Translations under genes and position numbers: made by a program
Shown here: positions 1-6,697 of the stretch, piece after piece
Layout of the letters: every line of letters begins with the position of its first letter
Position numbering within the stretch: the first letter of the stretch is position 1
Assembly: GCA_013140395.1 (NCBI GenBank)
Contig: JABFSY010000015.1
Coordinates: 1 to 7,463 of the forward strand
Length of the DNA: 7,463 nt
Direction of reading: 5' to 3'
DNA from: Cyclobacteriaceae bacterium
GTDB taxonomy: Bacteria > Bacteroidota > Bacteroidia > Cytophagales > Cyclobacteriaceae
The notes under the pieces: model-generated
Told to the model about the DNA's origin: nothing
The model's database searches: none
The model's input: only the letters and a program-made list of their open reading frames with translations

Positions 1-923
1 CTGTAGCGGATTTGAAGAGCAGGTTAGGCAATGATCGAGTTGTGATGGCCCTTTCGGGTGGGGTAGACTCTACGGTAGCGGCCATGCTCGTTCATCACGC
101 TATCGGCAAAAATCTGTTTTGCATTTTTGTTGATAATGGATTGCTACGAAAAGACGAGTTTGAGCAAGTTTTGACGTCCTACAAAGGAATGGGCCTGAAC
201 ATAAAGGGAGTAGATGCAAAGGAAAAATTCTATGCAGCACTTAAAGATCTTTCAGAGCCTGAAGCAAAGCGCAAAGCAATTGGGAAAACATTTATTGATG
301 TTTTTGACGAGGAGTCTCATCGAATTGAAAATGTGAAATGGTTGGGTCAGGGAACAATTTATCCTGATGTGATAGAGTCAGTTTCAGTAAAGGGCCCATC
401 TGCGACAATCAAATCACACCATAACGTTGGTGGGTTGCCCGCCAAAATGAAGTTGAAAGTGGTGGAACCGCTCAACACGTTGTTTAAGGATGAAGTTAGG
501 TTAGTTGGGAAGACGTTGGGTATCGACCCAGTCATATTAGGAAGACATCCTTTCCCCGGTCCCGGACTAGGCATTCGGATTTTGGGGGATATCACCCCAG
601 AGAAGGTACGAATATTGCAAGAAGTAGACAGCATCTTTATTGGAGGTTTGAGGAAACACAATTTGTATAATCAAGTTTGGCAAGCAGGAGCCATGTTGTT
701 GCCTGTTTATACAGTTGGTGTAATGGGCGATGAAAGAACGTACGAAAGAGTTGCTGCGCTGCGAGCGGTTGTTAGTGTAGACGGGATGACAGCGGATTGG
801 GCCCATTTACCGCATGAATTTTTAAGTGAAGTATCTTCTGACATTATTAACAAAGTGAAAGGTGTAAATCGGGTGGTATATGATATCAGTTCGAAACCGC
901 CAGCTACTATTGAATGGGAATGA
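1..923 (+). CDS. guaA: GMP synthase (glutamine-hydrolysing), C-terminal part; 5' end outside window
   Basis: GMP synthase makes GMP from XMP, ATP and glutamine-derived ammonia, the last step of guanine nucleotide synthesis in the cytoplasm. The reading frame is open to the left edge (first whole codon at nt 3), so the N-terminal glutamine amidotransferase domain lies outside the window. The roughly 306 residues seen cover the ATP-pyrophosphatase domain and the dimerisation domain. The P-loop SGGVDS is at nt 54-71. Family hallmarks follow: [12 protein letters not shown] (nt 345-380), [19 protein letters not shown] (nt 546-572) and the terminal [11 protein letters not shown], which ends exactly at the stop as in full-length GuaA. 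A TTG at nt 12 is an internal leucine codon and not the start. No frameshift or missing motif is visible. The next gene begins 51 nt downstream on the same strand with no terminator between them, so co-transcription is possible. Confidence 0.97.
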   Translation, partial: VADLKSRLGNDRVVMALSGGVDSTVAAMLVHHAIGKNLFCIFVDNGLLRKDEFEQVLTSYKGMGLNIKGVDAKEKFYAALKDLSEPEAKRKAIGKTFIDVFDEESHRIENVKWLGQGTIYPDVIESVSVKGPSATIKSHHNVGGLPAKMKLKVVEPLNTLFKDEVRLVGKTLGIDPVILGRHPFPGPGLGIRILGDITPEKVRILQEVDSIFIGGLRKHNLYNQVWQAGAMLLPVYTVGVMGDERTYERVAALRAVVSVDGMTADWAHLPHEFLSEVSSDIINKVKGVNRVVYDISSKPPATIEWE

Positions 924-932
924 TCGACTGGT

Positions 933-974
933 AAATTTGAAAATTTGAAGATTCGATAATTTGAAAATTTTGAA
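933..974. repeat. Tandem AT-rich octamer tract (TTTGAAAA-like)
   Basis: The short gap after guaA is built from about five imperfect 8-nt units: TTTGAAAA, TTTGAAGA, TTCGATAA, TTTGAAAA and TTTTGAAA. TTTGAA occurs four times (nt 936, 944, 960, 969), and the 13-mer AATTTGAAAATTT is present exactly twice (934-946 and 958-970). The tract runs right up to the ATG at 975, so it fills the ribosome-loading region of the next gene. Similar TTTGAAAATTTGAA-type sequences recur in Bacteroidota intergenic DNA as far as I remember; that recollection was not checked here. Confidence 0.6.
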
Positions 975-2738
975 ATGGGTAAAAAATTATTGACCGTGAT
1001 CAGTTTTAGTTCCTTTAGAGGATTGCTCGTTAGATCTTTCTTGTTGATTCTCTTTCTTGCAATCGGAGCAAGTGCTTTTTCGCAAGACTTTAAAAAGCAA
1101 TTCAATAAAGCGAAAGATCAATTCAGCAAAGGCAGCTATAGCACAGCCATGGATGGCTTTAACGCACTGATCGTTTATGATCAAAACAACCCCTATTCGG
1201 AGTACGCGTCTTTTTACTACGCTCTCTCTGCGCAACGCTTAGGTTTTACAACGTTAGCTAAGAGTCAACTTTCGGCCATTCGAAAAACATATCCCACCTG
1301 GAGCCAGTTGAGCGAAGTGAATCTCTGGTTGGCAACATTGTTTTTTGAGCACTCTGACTTTTTTCAGGCCATGCTTTTGTTAGATGATATTAAGGACAAT
1401 GCACTATTTCCTAAATGTGATTCGCTCAAGCGATTTTATCTTGCAAAGATCGAAGATGTTGAAACGATAAAGATGCTTCGCGAAGATCATCCCCATGATA
1501 GGGAGGTGGATCGGGCCTTGGTCAGAGCGATTGGAAGAAACAGCTTTACAAGTGTAGACATTGGTCTTTTTGATTCGCTGCTGACTAAATACGCATGGAA
1601 CCGCGATGAGTTTTTGGTGCCGGATCAAGTGAGATCTATTAAGAAAGATAGATATCGGGTAGCAGTGTTGTTTCCTTTTCAGGTAGCTACACTCGAGCCA
1701 AGTCCTGAGAAAAAAAGAAATCAACCTATTCTTGATTTGTATCAGGGGATGCGACTCGCTGCGGATTCATTAAATAAAACAGCCATTGGCATTGATCTGA
1801 TTGCCTATGATACGGAACGAAATGTGGAGACTACCAAAACACTTCTTACCCGCCCTGAACTAATGGGGGCAGATCTCATCGTTGGACCGTTGTTTGCAGA
1901 AGACGCCAAAGCTGTTCAGCTTTTCTCGCAAAAAAACGAGATCAATTTAATCGTCAACCCTGTTTCGAGCAATAGCGATTTTATTCAGCAAAATCCATTC
2001 TCATTTCTCTATCAGCCCAGCCACGCTACGATGGGGAAAAAGGCTGCCGAAATGGTAGCCACAAGGCCGCGAAAGAAAACTTCGATGGTGTATTATGGAG
2101 AAAGTCCAAAAGATTCGGTAATGGCCTTTAATTATATAAAGCGTGCGCTCGACTTGGGTGTGAAGGTGGTGTATGCCGAGGAAATAAGACGCGAAACCTC
2201 GGCCGGGATATTCGAAAAATTAGCAAAGGCTACCAAATACGATGAGTGGAAGAACCCATTGGAGTTCACGTTGAAAAAAGACAGCATCGGATCTATTTTT
2301 GTGGCGTCCGATGACCCTGTTATTTATACGAAGGTTATCAACAGCGTGGAATCAAGAGGAGACTCCATCTTGGTTATTGGACAAGAGTCCTGGCTGCAAG
2401 ACAACGCGGTTGAATACAGCAAGTTTGATGATAATGGGGTGGTCTTTGTCGCCCCCAATTACTACTCACCCGGCAATCCCGCCTTTTTAAAATTCCGTTC
2501 GGCTTACATCAGTAAACATGGTTTGATGCCCCCCGATAATGCCATCAAAGGCTATGAGACGATGATGAATATTGGAAGGGCCTTGCAGTTGTATGGGAAT
2601 TACTTTCAGGATGGATTGCTCGTAGGTGGAGCTCTTTCGGGCGTCCTTACATCTGGCTATTTACTGCAACCCACCCGCGACAACGGGTTGGTTCCATTTG
2701 TGCACTTCAAAGAAGGGCAATTGGAGGCAATCAAATAG
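975..2738 (+). CDS. Exported TPR-like / type I periplasmic-binding-protein-fold protein (ABC substrate-binding or LpoA-like)
   Basis: The 587-residue product has a basic N-terminus and a hydrophobic segment (about residues 21-35), ending with a likely cleavage site after ASAFSQ at residue 37. No lipobox cysteine is present, so a soluble periplasmic protein is likelier than a lipoprotein. Residues 39 to about 140 look like TPR helices (for example FSKGSYSTAMDGFNAL and YASFYYALSAQRLG). From about residue 226 (YRVAVLFPF) to the end there is a type I periplasmic-binding fold: a DLYQGMRLAADSLN helix, the ADLIVGPLF turn at 300-307 and later alternating strands and helices. The same fold is found in branched-chain amino-acid binding proteins and in LpoA, where it follows TPRs; the domain order here resembles LpoA. 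No permease or ATPase genes lie beside it, so transport is unproven. ATG at 975 is chosen because it gives a complete signal peptide; no Shine-Dalgarno is seen. The ligand is unknown. Confidence 0.85.
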   Translation: MGKKLLTVISFSSFRGLLVRSFLLILFLAIGASAFSQDFKKQFNKAKDQFSKGSYSTAMDGFNALIVYDQNNPYSEYASFYYALSAQRLGFTTLAKSQLSAIRKTYPTWSQLSEVNLWLATLFFEHSDFFQAMLLLDDIKDNALFPKCDSLKRFYLAKIEDVETIKMLREDHPHDREVDRALVRAIGRNSFTSVDIGLFDSLLTKYAWNRDEFLVPDQVRSIKKDRYRVAVLFPFQVATLEPSPEKKRNQPILDLYQGMRLAADSLNKTAIGIDLIAYDTERNVETTKTLLTRPELMGADLIVGPLFAEDAKAVQLFSQKNEINLIVNPVSSNSDFIQQNPFSFLYQPSHATMGKKAAEMVATRPRKKTSMVYYGESPKDSVMAFNYIKRALDLGVKVVYAEEIRRETSAGIFEKLAKATKYDEWKNPLEFTLKKDSIGSIFVASDDPVIYTKVINSVESRGDSILVIGQESWLQDNAVEYSKFDDNGVVFVAPNYYSPGNPAFLKFRSAYISKHGLMPPDNAIKGYETMMNIGRALQLYGNYFQDGLLVGGALSGVLTSGYLLQPTRDNGLVPFVHFKEGQLEAIK

Positions 2739-2765
2739 CTTCTTTTGAGTCAATTTGGTTGAAAT

Positions 2766-2798
2766 ACTTACACATCAATTAGTTGTAAGTGCGTTTTT
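2766..2798 (+). terminator. Weak hairpin with short T-run after the 975-2738 gene
   Basis: A perfect 7-bp inverted repeat, ACTTACA (2766-2772) and TGTAAGT (2784-2790), has an 11-nt loop and is followed after GCG by five T residues (2794-2798). It starts 28 nt after the stop codon. The stem is AT-rich and the loop large, so termination would be weak or partial. Confidence 0.35.
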
Positions 2799-2809
2799 AA
2801 TTACCTTTC
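2782..2809 (+). promoter_or_regulatory. Candidate Bacteroidota-type promoter upstream of the 2881 gene
   Basis: TACCTTTC at 2802-2809 matches seven of eight positions of the Bacteroidota -7 consensus TAnnTTTG (counting the two free positions). GTTG at 2782-2785, 16 nt before it, is a fair -33 box. It would give a leader of roughly 65 nt. A second, closer candidate is TAAATTGG (2867-2874) with TTTG at 2846-2849, 17 nt apart; that one would start transcription almost at the ATG. The sequence alone does not decide between them. Confidence 0.3.
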
Positions 2810-2880
2810 GTGTTAATTAGATATTCAAGTGGCCTTTCCACCTTTTTTGGGAAACTTCTTTTTAGTTAAATTGGCGTATA

Positions 2881-3927
2881 ATGAATAACTCTATGAACAG
2901 GTTTCTGATTTTTTGCCTGCCGTTGTTGCTTCCGTTTGCAATGCTAGCTCAAGACAACAAAGAAAAGCCAGCTGTTACCTATGAGGAACTTTATGACGAA
3001 CCCTATTCAGTAAACAAGTTATTTATTGGGGTTCAACCGCTCTACGGTGAACTTTTCGCCACCAACGCAAATGCAGGCTTCGGAGTGGAGGCAAGTTATT
3101 ACTATAAAGACAAGCTCGATTTCAAAGCTCACTTTAGAAAGACTTATAGCAGCAATTTTTTTGACTTTAACCGACAGGCAGCACTGGACAATAGTGATTT
3201 AGATTTTTCCAATAAGCCTCAGATTTTTAACTATTTTGAACTTGGTGGAACCTACCACATCAAAGATTTTGATGAAACTGGCAAGACCAAAATGGTTCTC
3301 TACAAGAAGAGTTTTCGAGGTAACCGATGGGCTGCCAACGTTCCTCTTCGGGCAGAAGTACCCTGCAAAGTGAGAAAGATTTATGGTGTTAGGTTGGGGG
3401 GAATACACTGGAAGAGTACAGTTGATTTAAATCGCGCATTGAAAGAGCAGGGGCTGACCAATGCTGATTTGGTAAATAACAACGGAGAGGGGCTTCTTCC
3501 GTTAGACCCAAATACTGGTGCAGTCAGAAATGTGGCTGTCTTCAGTAATATTTCGACCACCAATATTTACATCGGGGGATCAGCAGCATGGTTTAGAAAT
3601 GTGGCTGTTAGCTTTGACAAGTATGAAGAAGGTCTTGACGATGGATTGTTGACGTTGTTTTTTGATGTGATTTTTGCGCCTGGCTTAACGCTTGATCCGG
3701 TCACTTATTTAGGACAAGATTACTCTACAAATGCAGTTAAAACCAGTTCGTTTGGATTTCGTGCAGGTATTGATGGTAAATTCAATCGCACCATGAGTTG
3801 GTCTTATGGTGGCGAGGTCGGTATACGGCCTTCAATTTCCGGACAGGGTTTTTACATGATGTTTAAAATCGCTTTCCCAGTATTTGGCACCAACCTCGAC
3901 TACAAAGTCGAATCATTTGGCAAGTAA
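2881..3927 (+). CDS. Exported, predicted outer-membrane beta protein of unknown family
   Basis: I do not recognise a named family for this 348-residue protein. It begins with a signal peptide: a hydrophobic run at about residues 8-22, then MLA before QDN, giving cleavage near residue 23. The mature part is rich in alternating aromatic and small residues in short segments, such as NKLFIGVQPLYGELFA, FGVEASYYYKDKLDFKAHFRKTY, TNIYIGGSAAWF and SFGFRAGIDGKFNRTMSWSYGGEVGIRP, as in beta strands of an outer-membrane barrel. It does not end in the usual terminal aromatic; the last strand-like stretch (MMFKIAFPVFG) is followed by about 12 more residues. The start could be ATG 2881 or ATG 2893 (fifth residue); both keep the signal peptide. 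It lies 142 nt after the previous gene and only 11 nt before hutI, so it is probably the first gene of a hutI-apt transcript. Confidence 0.75.
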   Translation: MNNSMNRFLIFCLPLLLPFAMLAQDNKEKPAVTYEELYDEPYSVNKLFIGVQPLYGELFATNANAGFGVEASYYYKDKLDFKAHFRKTYSSNFFDFNRQAALDNSDLDFSNKPQIFNYFELGGTYHIKDFDETGKTKMVLYKKSFRGNRWAANVPLRAEVPCKVRKIYGVRLGGIHWKSTVDLNRALKEQGLTNADLVNNNGEGLLPLDPNTGAVRNVAVFSNISTTNIYIGGSAAWFRNVAVSFDKYEEGLDDGLLTLFFDVIFAPGLTLDPVTYLGQDYSTNAVKTSSFGFRAGIDGKFNRTMSWSYGGEVGIRPSISGQGFYMMFKIAFPVFGTNLDYKVESFGK

Positions 3928-3938
3928 TTTCTGTTAGA

Positions 3939-5180
3939 ATGGCCTTTGATCTGCTGATCGAAAATAGCAAGGGCCTGGTTCAAGTAAGAGATTCAACACC
4001 TACTTTTCTCTCAGGATCTGAAATGGGAAATTTGCCCATTCTTCCCAATGCTTATGTAGCGGTTAAAGACGGACTGATTGTAGATTATGGTCGGCAGGAA
4101 GACGCTCCTTCAGAGGCCACTCAAAAGGTGGATGCTTCCGGCAGATTTGTACTGCCCAGTTTTGTTGACAGCCACACGCATCTAGTCTTTGCGGCTTCAC
4201 GCGAGGAGGAGTTTGTAATGAAGATCAAAGGCGTCAGCTATGAGGAAATTGCAGCGGCAGGTGGTGGTATTCTCAACTCAGCAAAAAAGTTGCAGAGCAT
4301 TTCTGAACAAGAATTGTTTGATCGCTCGATGCCAAGAGCTATTGAGATTATCCAATCAGGTACAGGCGCGGTGGAGATCAAGAGTGGCTACGGGCTCACA
4401 GTGAAAGATGAGATCAAAATGCTTCGCGTTGCCAGAAAAATTGGGGCGGAGACTGGCCTTACTGTAAAGACAACTTTTTTGGGCGCGCACGCGGTTCCCA
4501 GAGAGATGACCAAACCCAATTACCTAAGATTGATTTTGGAAGAAATGATACCTGCCGTTGCCGAAGAAAAACTGGCCGACTATATCGATGTTTTTTGTGA
4601 AGAAGGTTTCTTCAGTCGTGACGAAACACTTTCAATTGTAGAACAAGGAAAAAAATTTGGGATGAAACCCCGTATCCATGCCAACCAACTTTCCAGATCA
4701 GGAGGTGTGCAGGTGGGAGTGGCTGCACACGCATTGAGCGTAGATCATTTAGAAAATATAGGCGATGAAGAAATCGAGTTATTGAAAGGCACGCAAGTGA
4801 TGCCTACCGCTTTGCCCTTTGCCGCATTCTTCCTGGGATTACCCTTTCCACCTGTAAGAAAAATGTTAAATGCCGGGTTGCCAATCGCAATTGCATCGGA
4901 CTACAATCCTGGTAGCTCACCAAGTGGCAGTATGCCACTGATGTTTTCACTGGCTTGTATAAAAATGAAAATGACGCCCGAGGAAGCGTTCAATGCGGCA
5001 ACGATTAACACAGCTAGTTGTTTGGAGCTGTTAGGCTCGCATGGAAGCATCACGAAGGGAAAGAAAGCAAACCTGATTATCACCAAACCTGCTCCATCAT
5101 TTGCCTATTTGCCCTATCGGCTCGGCTATGATTGGATTGATCAGATTTTTTTAAACGGAAAGAGAATTAACTATACATGA
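3939..5180 (+). CDS. hutI: Imidazolonepropionase
   Basis: HutI hydrolyses 4-imidazolone-5-propanoate to N-formimino-L-glutamate, the third step of histidine breakdown, in the cytoplasm. The 413-residue length is normal for this amidohydrolase-superfamily enzyme. The metal site is intact: H79 and H81 in DSHTHLVFAASREEEF, H247 in RIHANQLSRSGG and D321 in IASDYNPGSSPSG, matching the zinc ligands reported for the Bacillus subtilis enzyme (His80, His82, His249, Asp324). Other family signatures are the GVSYEEIAAAGGGI loop (98-111), EIKSGYGL (146-153), the VDHLEN segment (268-273) and MPTALPFAAFFLG (288-300). ATG 3939 is chosen because the N-terminal beta domain (DLLIENSKGLVQV) begins at once and the gap to the previous stop is only 11 nt. 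The stop overlaps the apt start by 4 nt. hutH, hutU and hutG are not in the window, so hutI is separate from them at least on this side. Confidence 0.96.
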   Translation: MAFDLLIENSKGLVQVRDSTPTFLSGSEMGNLPILPNAYVAVKDGLIVDYGRQEDAPSEATQKVDASGRFVLPSFVDSHTHLVFAASREEEFVMKIKGVSYEEIAAAGGGILNSAKKLQSISEQELFDRSMPRAIEIIQSGTGAVEIKSGYGLTVKDEIKMLRVARKIGAETGLTVKTTFLGAHAVPREMTKPNYLRLILEEMIPAVAEEKLADYIDVFCEEGFFSRDETLSIVEQGKKFGMKPRIHANQLSRSGGVQVGVAAHALSVDHLENIGDEEIELLKGTQVMPTALPFAAFFLGLPFPPVRKMLNAGLPIAIASDYNPGSSPSGSMPLMFSLACIKMKMTPEEAFNAATINTASCLELLGSHGSITKGKKANLIITKPAPSFAYLPYRLGYDWIDQIFLNGKRINYT

Positions 5181-5713
5181 TATCATTGGAAGAAGTGCTG
5201 AAGCCTTTGCTTCGCGATGTTGCCGACTTTCCCAAGCCCGGTATTTTATTTAAAGATATTACACCTTTATTGGCCGATCCATATGCACGCGAACGGGTGG
5301 TCGATGCCATCGTTGATCATTTCAAGACCCAACAAATCGATGTGGTGGCGGGAGTGGAGGCGCGAGGGTTTATTTTCGGTTCGCTCATCGCTCAGAAGAT
5401 GGCTATCCCTTTCATTCCTATTCGCAAAGCAGGCAAGCTTCCCTACAAGAAAATAACAGAAGAATATGCCCTTGAGTATGGCACGGCTTCTATCGAAATG
5501 CATGTAGACGCTGTTGCTAAAGGGACAAGGGTTTTATTACATGATGATCTATTGGCTACAGGGGGGACTGCCTCGGCAGCGGGTTCCATGATTCAACGAT
5601 TGGGTGCAACGGTGGCGGGCTATTCTTTTATTATAAATCTGGCTTTTCTGCCCGGAGAGATGGTATTGCAAAGCCGATTTGGAGTTAAGCCACACTATTT
5701 AATCAGCTTCTAA
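5177..5713 (+). CDS. apt: Adenine phosphoribosyltransferase
   Basis: This enzyme salvages adenine by joining it to PRPP, forming AMP and pyrophosphate in the cytoplasm. The 178-residue product is the usual size for bacterial APRT. Visible signatures are RDVADFPKPGILFKDITPLL (13-32), GVEARGFIFG (59-68), the flexible-loop region IRKAGKLPYKKITEEYALEYG (82-102) and the PRPP-binding motif VLLHDDLLATGGT (119-131) with the acidic pair D123-D124. The histidine before the acidic pair replaces the common valine or isoleucine, a mild change that should not harm function. The ATG lies inside the hutI stop (ATGA, 4-nt overlap), which strongly suggests translational coupling with hutI. Pairing adenine salvage with histidine breakdown is not a standard pathway operon. 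Confidence 0.96.
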   Translation: MISLEEVLKPLLRDVADFPKPGILFKDITPLLADPYARERVVDAIVDHFKTQQIDVVAGVEARGFIFGSLIAQKMAIPFIPIRKAGKLPYKKITEEYALEYGTASIEMHVDAVAKGTRVLLHDDLLATGGTASAAGSMIQRLGATVAGYSFIINLAFLPGEMVLQSRFGVKPHYLISF

Positions 5714-5723
5714 CCTTGGTTTT

Positions 5724-5756
5724 TTTTACAACTATCGCAACTTTACGCTGATTTTG
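5724..5756 (+). promoter_or_regulatory. Weak candidate promoter upstream of the LON-domain gene
   Basis: TGATTTTG at 5749-5756 differs from the Bacteroidota -7 consensus TAnnTTTG only at the second base, and a T-run (TTTT, 5724-5727) sits 21 nt before it in the -33 position. The gap between apt and the next gene is only 59 nt, so read-through from apt is an equally good explanation for expression of that gene. Confidence 0.2.
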
Positions 5757-5772
5757 GTGTTTTAATCTTCTA

Positions 5773-6360
5773 ATGAGTGATTTGATCAAGATTCCGATGT
5801 TTCCCCTGACCATTTTTCCACTGCCGGGGGAAATGGTTCCCCTCCATATTTTTGAGCCGCGCTACCGTCAATTGTTGGATGACGCGGAAACAAAGGACAT
5901 TAGTTTCGGCATTTACTTTAACCATGCGCTAAACAGCGAGAAGTTTGGGGCGTTGGTAAAATTGGAAAGTATCATAAAGCGTTACCCCAGCGGAGAGTCT
6001 GACATCATTGTAAAATGCACCGATCTGTTTGTGATGGATACGCTCTATCGCACATTTAAAGATAAGTTGTATCCGGGTGGTGATGTTTCCATGATGAATA
6101 TTGACATGTATGCACCCACTTCGGTGAAGTTGTTGGAAAAGTACAAAGTATATGCGGCTCAAATGAACATTACACCGTCAACAAAAAACATTTCGATTTA
6201 CCATATTGCCAACGACTTGAGTATGGATTTTGAAAGCAAATTGAAATTTGTTTCAGCAGAAGACGAACGAAAGGAAAATTTCTTATTCAATCAATTGACC
6301 TATCATCATCAGCTTCTTTTACAAGCTGAAAAATCAAAAGATGTTTTTCATCTAAACTAG
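5773..6360 (+). CDS. Stand-alone LON substrate-binding (N-terminal) domain protein
   Basis: The 195-residue product is a single LON N-terminal domain with neither the AAA+ ATPase nor the Ser-Lys protease domain of Lon. The diagnostic stretch is at the start: IPMFPLTIFPLPGEMVPLHI followed by FEPRYRQLLDDA (residues 7-38). The following FGIYFNHALNSEKFGALVKL and DIIVKCTDLFVM segments fit the remaining beta domain, and the C-terminal half (from about residue 115) is mostly helical and ends in a polar tail. There is no signal peptide, so it is cytoplasmic. Single-domain LON proteins are widespread in bacteria, and their role is poorly defined; binding of unfolded protein or peptide segments is an inference from the Lon domain. 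The gene lies 59 nt after apt on the same strand. ATG 5773 is chosen because the domain begins within six residues of it. Confidence 0.88.
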   Translation: MSDLIKIPMFPLTIFPLPGEMVPLHIFEPRYRQLLDDAETKDISFGIYFNHALNSEKFGALVKLESIIKRYPSGESDIIVKCTDLFVMDTLYRTFKDKLYPGGDVSMMNIDMYAPTSVKLLEKYKVYAAQMNITPSTKNISIYHIANDLSMDFESKLKFVSAEDERKENFLFNQLTYHHQLLLQAEKSKDVFHLN

Positions 6361-6383
6361 AATTCATTTTAGGTATCGGACTT

Positions 6384-6450
6384 AAAGCGCAGACGCTTTG
6401 TGCGCTAGCGACATTTCGCCATCGCGAGCGCTTTCGATGGTTTGCGAAAT
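6384..6450. repeat. GC-rich palindromic element (REP-like or structured RNA candidate)
   Basis: Three palindromes sit end to end. AAAGCG (6384-6389) and CGCTTT (6394-6399) form a 6-bp hairpin with loop CAGA. CGCTAGCG (6403-6410) is a perfect 8-nt palindrome. ATTTCG plus CCATCG (6413-6424) pair with CGATGG (6435-6440) and CGAAAT (6445-6450), giving a 12-bp stem with a 4-nt bulge (TTTG) and a 10-nt loop. The core 6387-6436 has 31 G or C out of 50 bases, well above the AT-rich flanks. It is not followed by a T-run, so it is not a typical terminator for the LON-domain gene. An interspersed repeat or folded RNA is possible; only one copy is in this window. Confidence 0.5.
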
Positions 6451-6636
6451 AGCCCAAAGCCCCTTCTTCCGGTAGTCTTTCACACAACAATCAGTGCAAT
6501 CGAGTTCGGAATTAATTCTTCCTTCCTTTTTTATTTTCTCATTTTTTCCCTTCGTTATGGTGGGTATTTGTTTTTGTTTTTGCGGTTGACTTTATGCAAA
6601 CGATTTTTTCGATTAAAAATCAAGTTTACTTACAAC

Positions 6637-6669
6637 TTTCGGCCTTGCGTGCCTGACCCCGTACATTTG
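6637..6669 (+). promoter_or_regulatory. Bacteroidota-type promoter of the 6698 gene
   Basis: TACATTTG at 6662-6669 is a perfect match to the -7 consensus TAnnTTTG. TTTC at 6637-6640 is a one-mismatch -33 box, 21 nt upstream. Transcription starting a few bases after 6669 would give a short A-rich leader of roughly 20-25 nt (rich in AAA, with no Shine-Dalgarno), which is common for well-expressed Bacteroidota genes. Confidence 0.6.
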
Positions 6670-6697
6670 CATCATAAACAAAACGAAAAAACAAATT

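Larger units (their letters stand above)
6361..6697. other. 337-nt intergenic region without a credible gene
   Basis: From left to right it contains a short AT-rich spacer, a GC-rich palindromic block (6384-6450), an ordinary stretch with no clear signal (6451-6515), a pyrimidine-rich tract (6516-6553; 36 of 38 bases C or T), a G/T run with repeated TTTTTG (6567-6583), an AT-rich inverted repeat (GATTTTT 6602-6608 with AAAAATC 6615-6621) and the promoter of the 6698 gene. Open frames crossing it lack family features and start at non-ATG codons or run antisense into real genes, so I do not call a protein here. A small RNA cannot be excluded. Confidence 0.6.

Noticed and set aside
12..14. TTG at 12 as the start of a 303-residue protein
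   Set aside because: The frame is open to the window edge, and the sequence begins inside GuaA just before the SGGVDS motif; the real start is upstream of the window.
707..1105. Minus-strand frame of 132 residues across the guaA/975 junction
   Set aside because: It is antisense to guaA and to the signal-peptide region, and its middle is a translation of the octamer repeat (ISKFSNYRIFKFSN), a typical artefact.
2299..2490. Plus-strand frame of 63 residues inside the periplasmic-binding-fold gene
   Set aside because: Fully contained in another frame of a well-supported gene, with no domain or separate initiation signal.
5217..5503. Alternative frames on both strands within apt
   Set aside because: Shadows of apt, whose catalytic motifs are all in the 5177-5713 frame.
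5700..5727. Terminator after apt from the T-run following AACCTTGG
   Set aside because: The eight-T run is real, but no stable stem precedes it: AACC/GGTT would have a 2-nt loop, and AAGC/GCTT is only 4 bp with a long loop.
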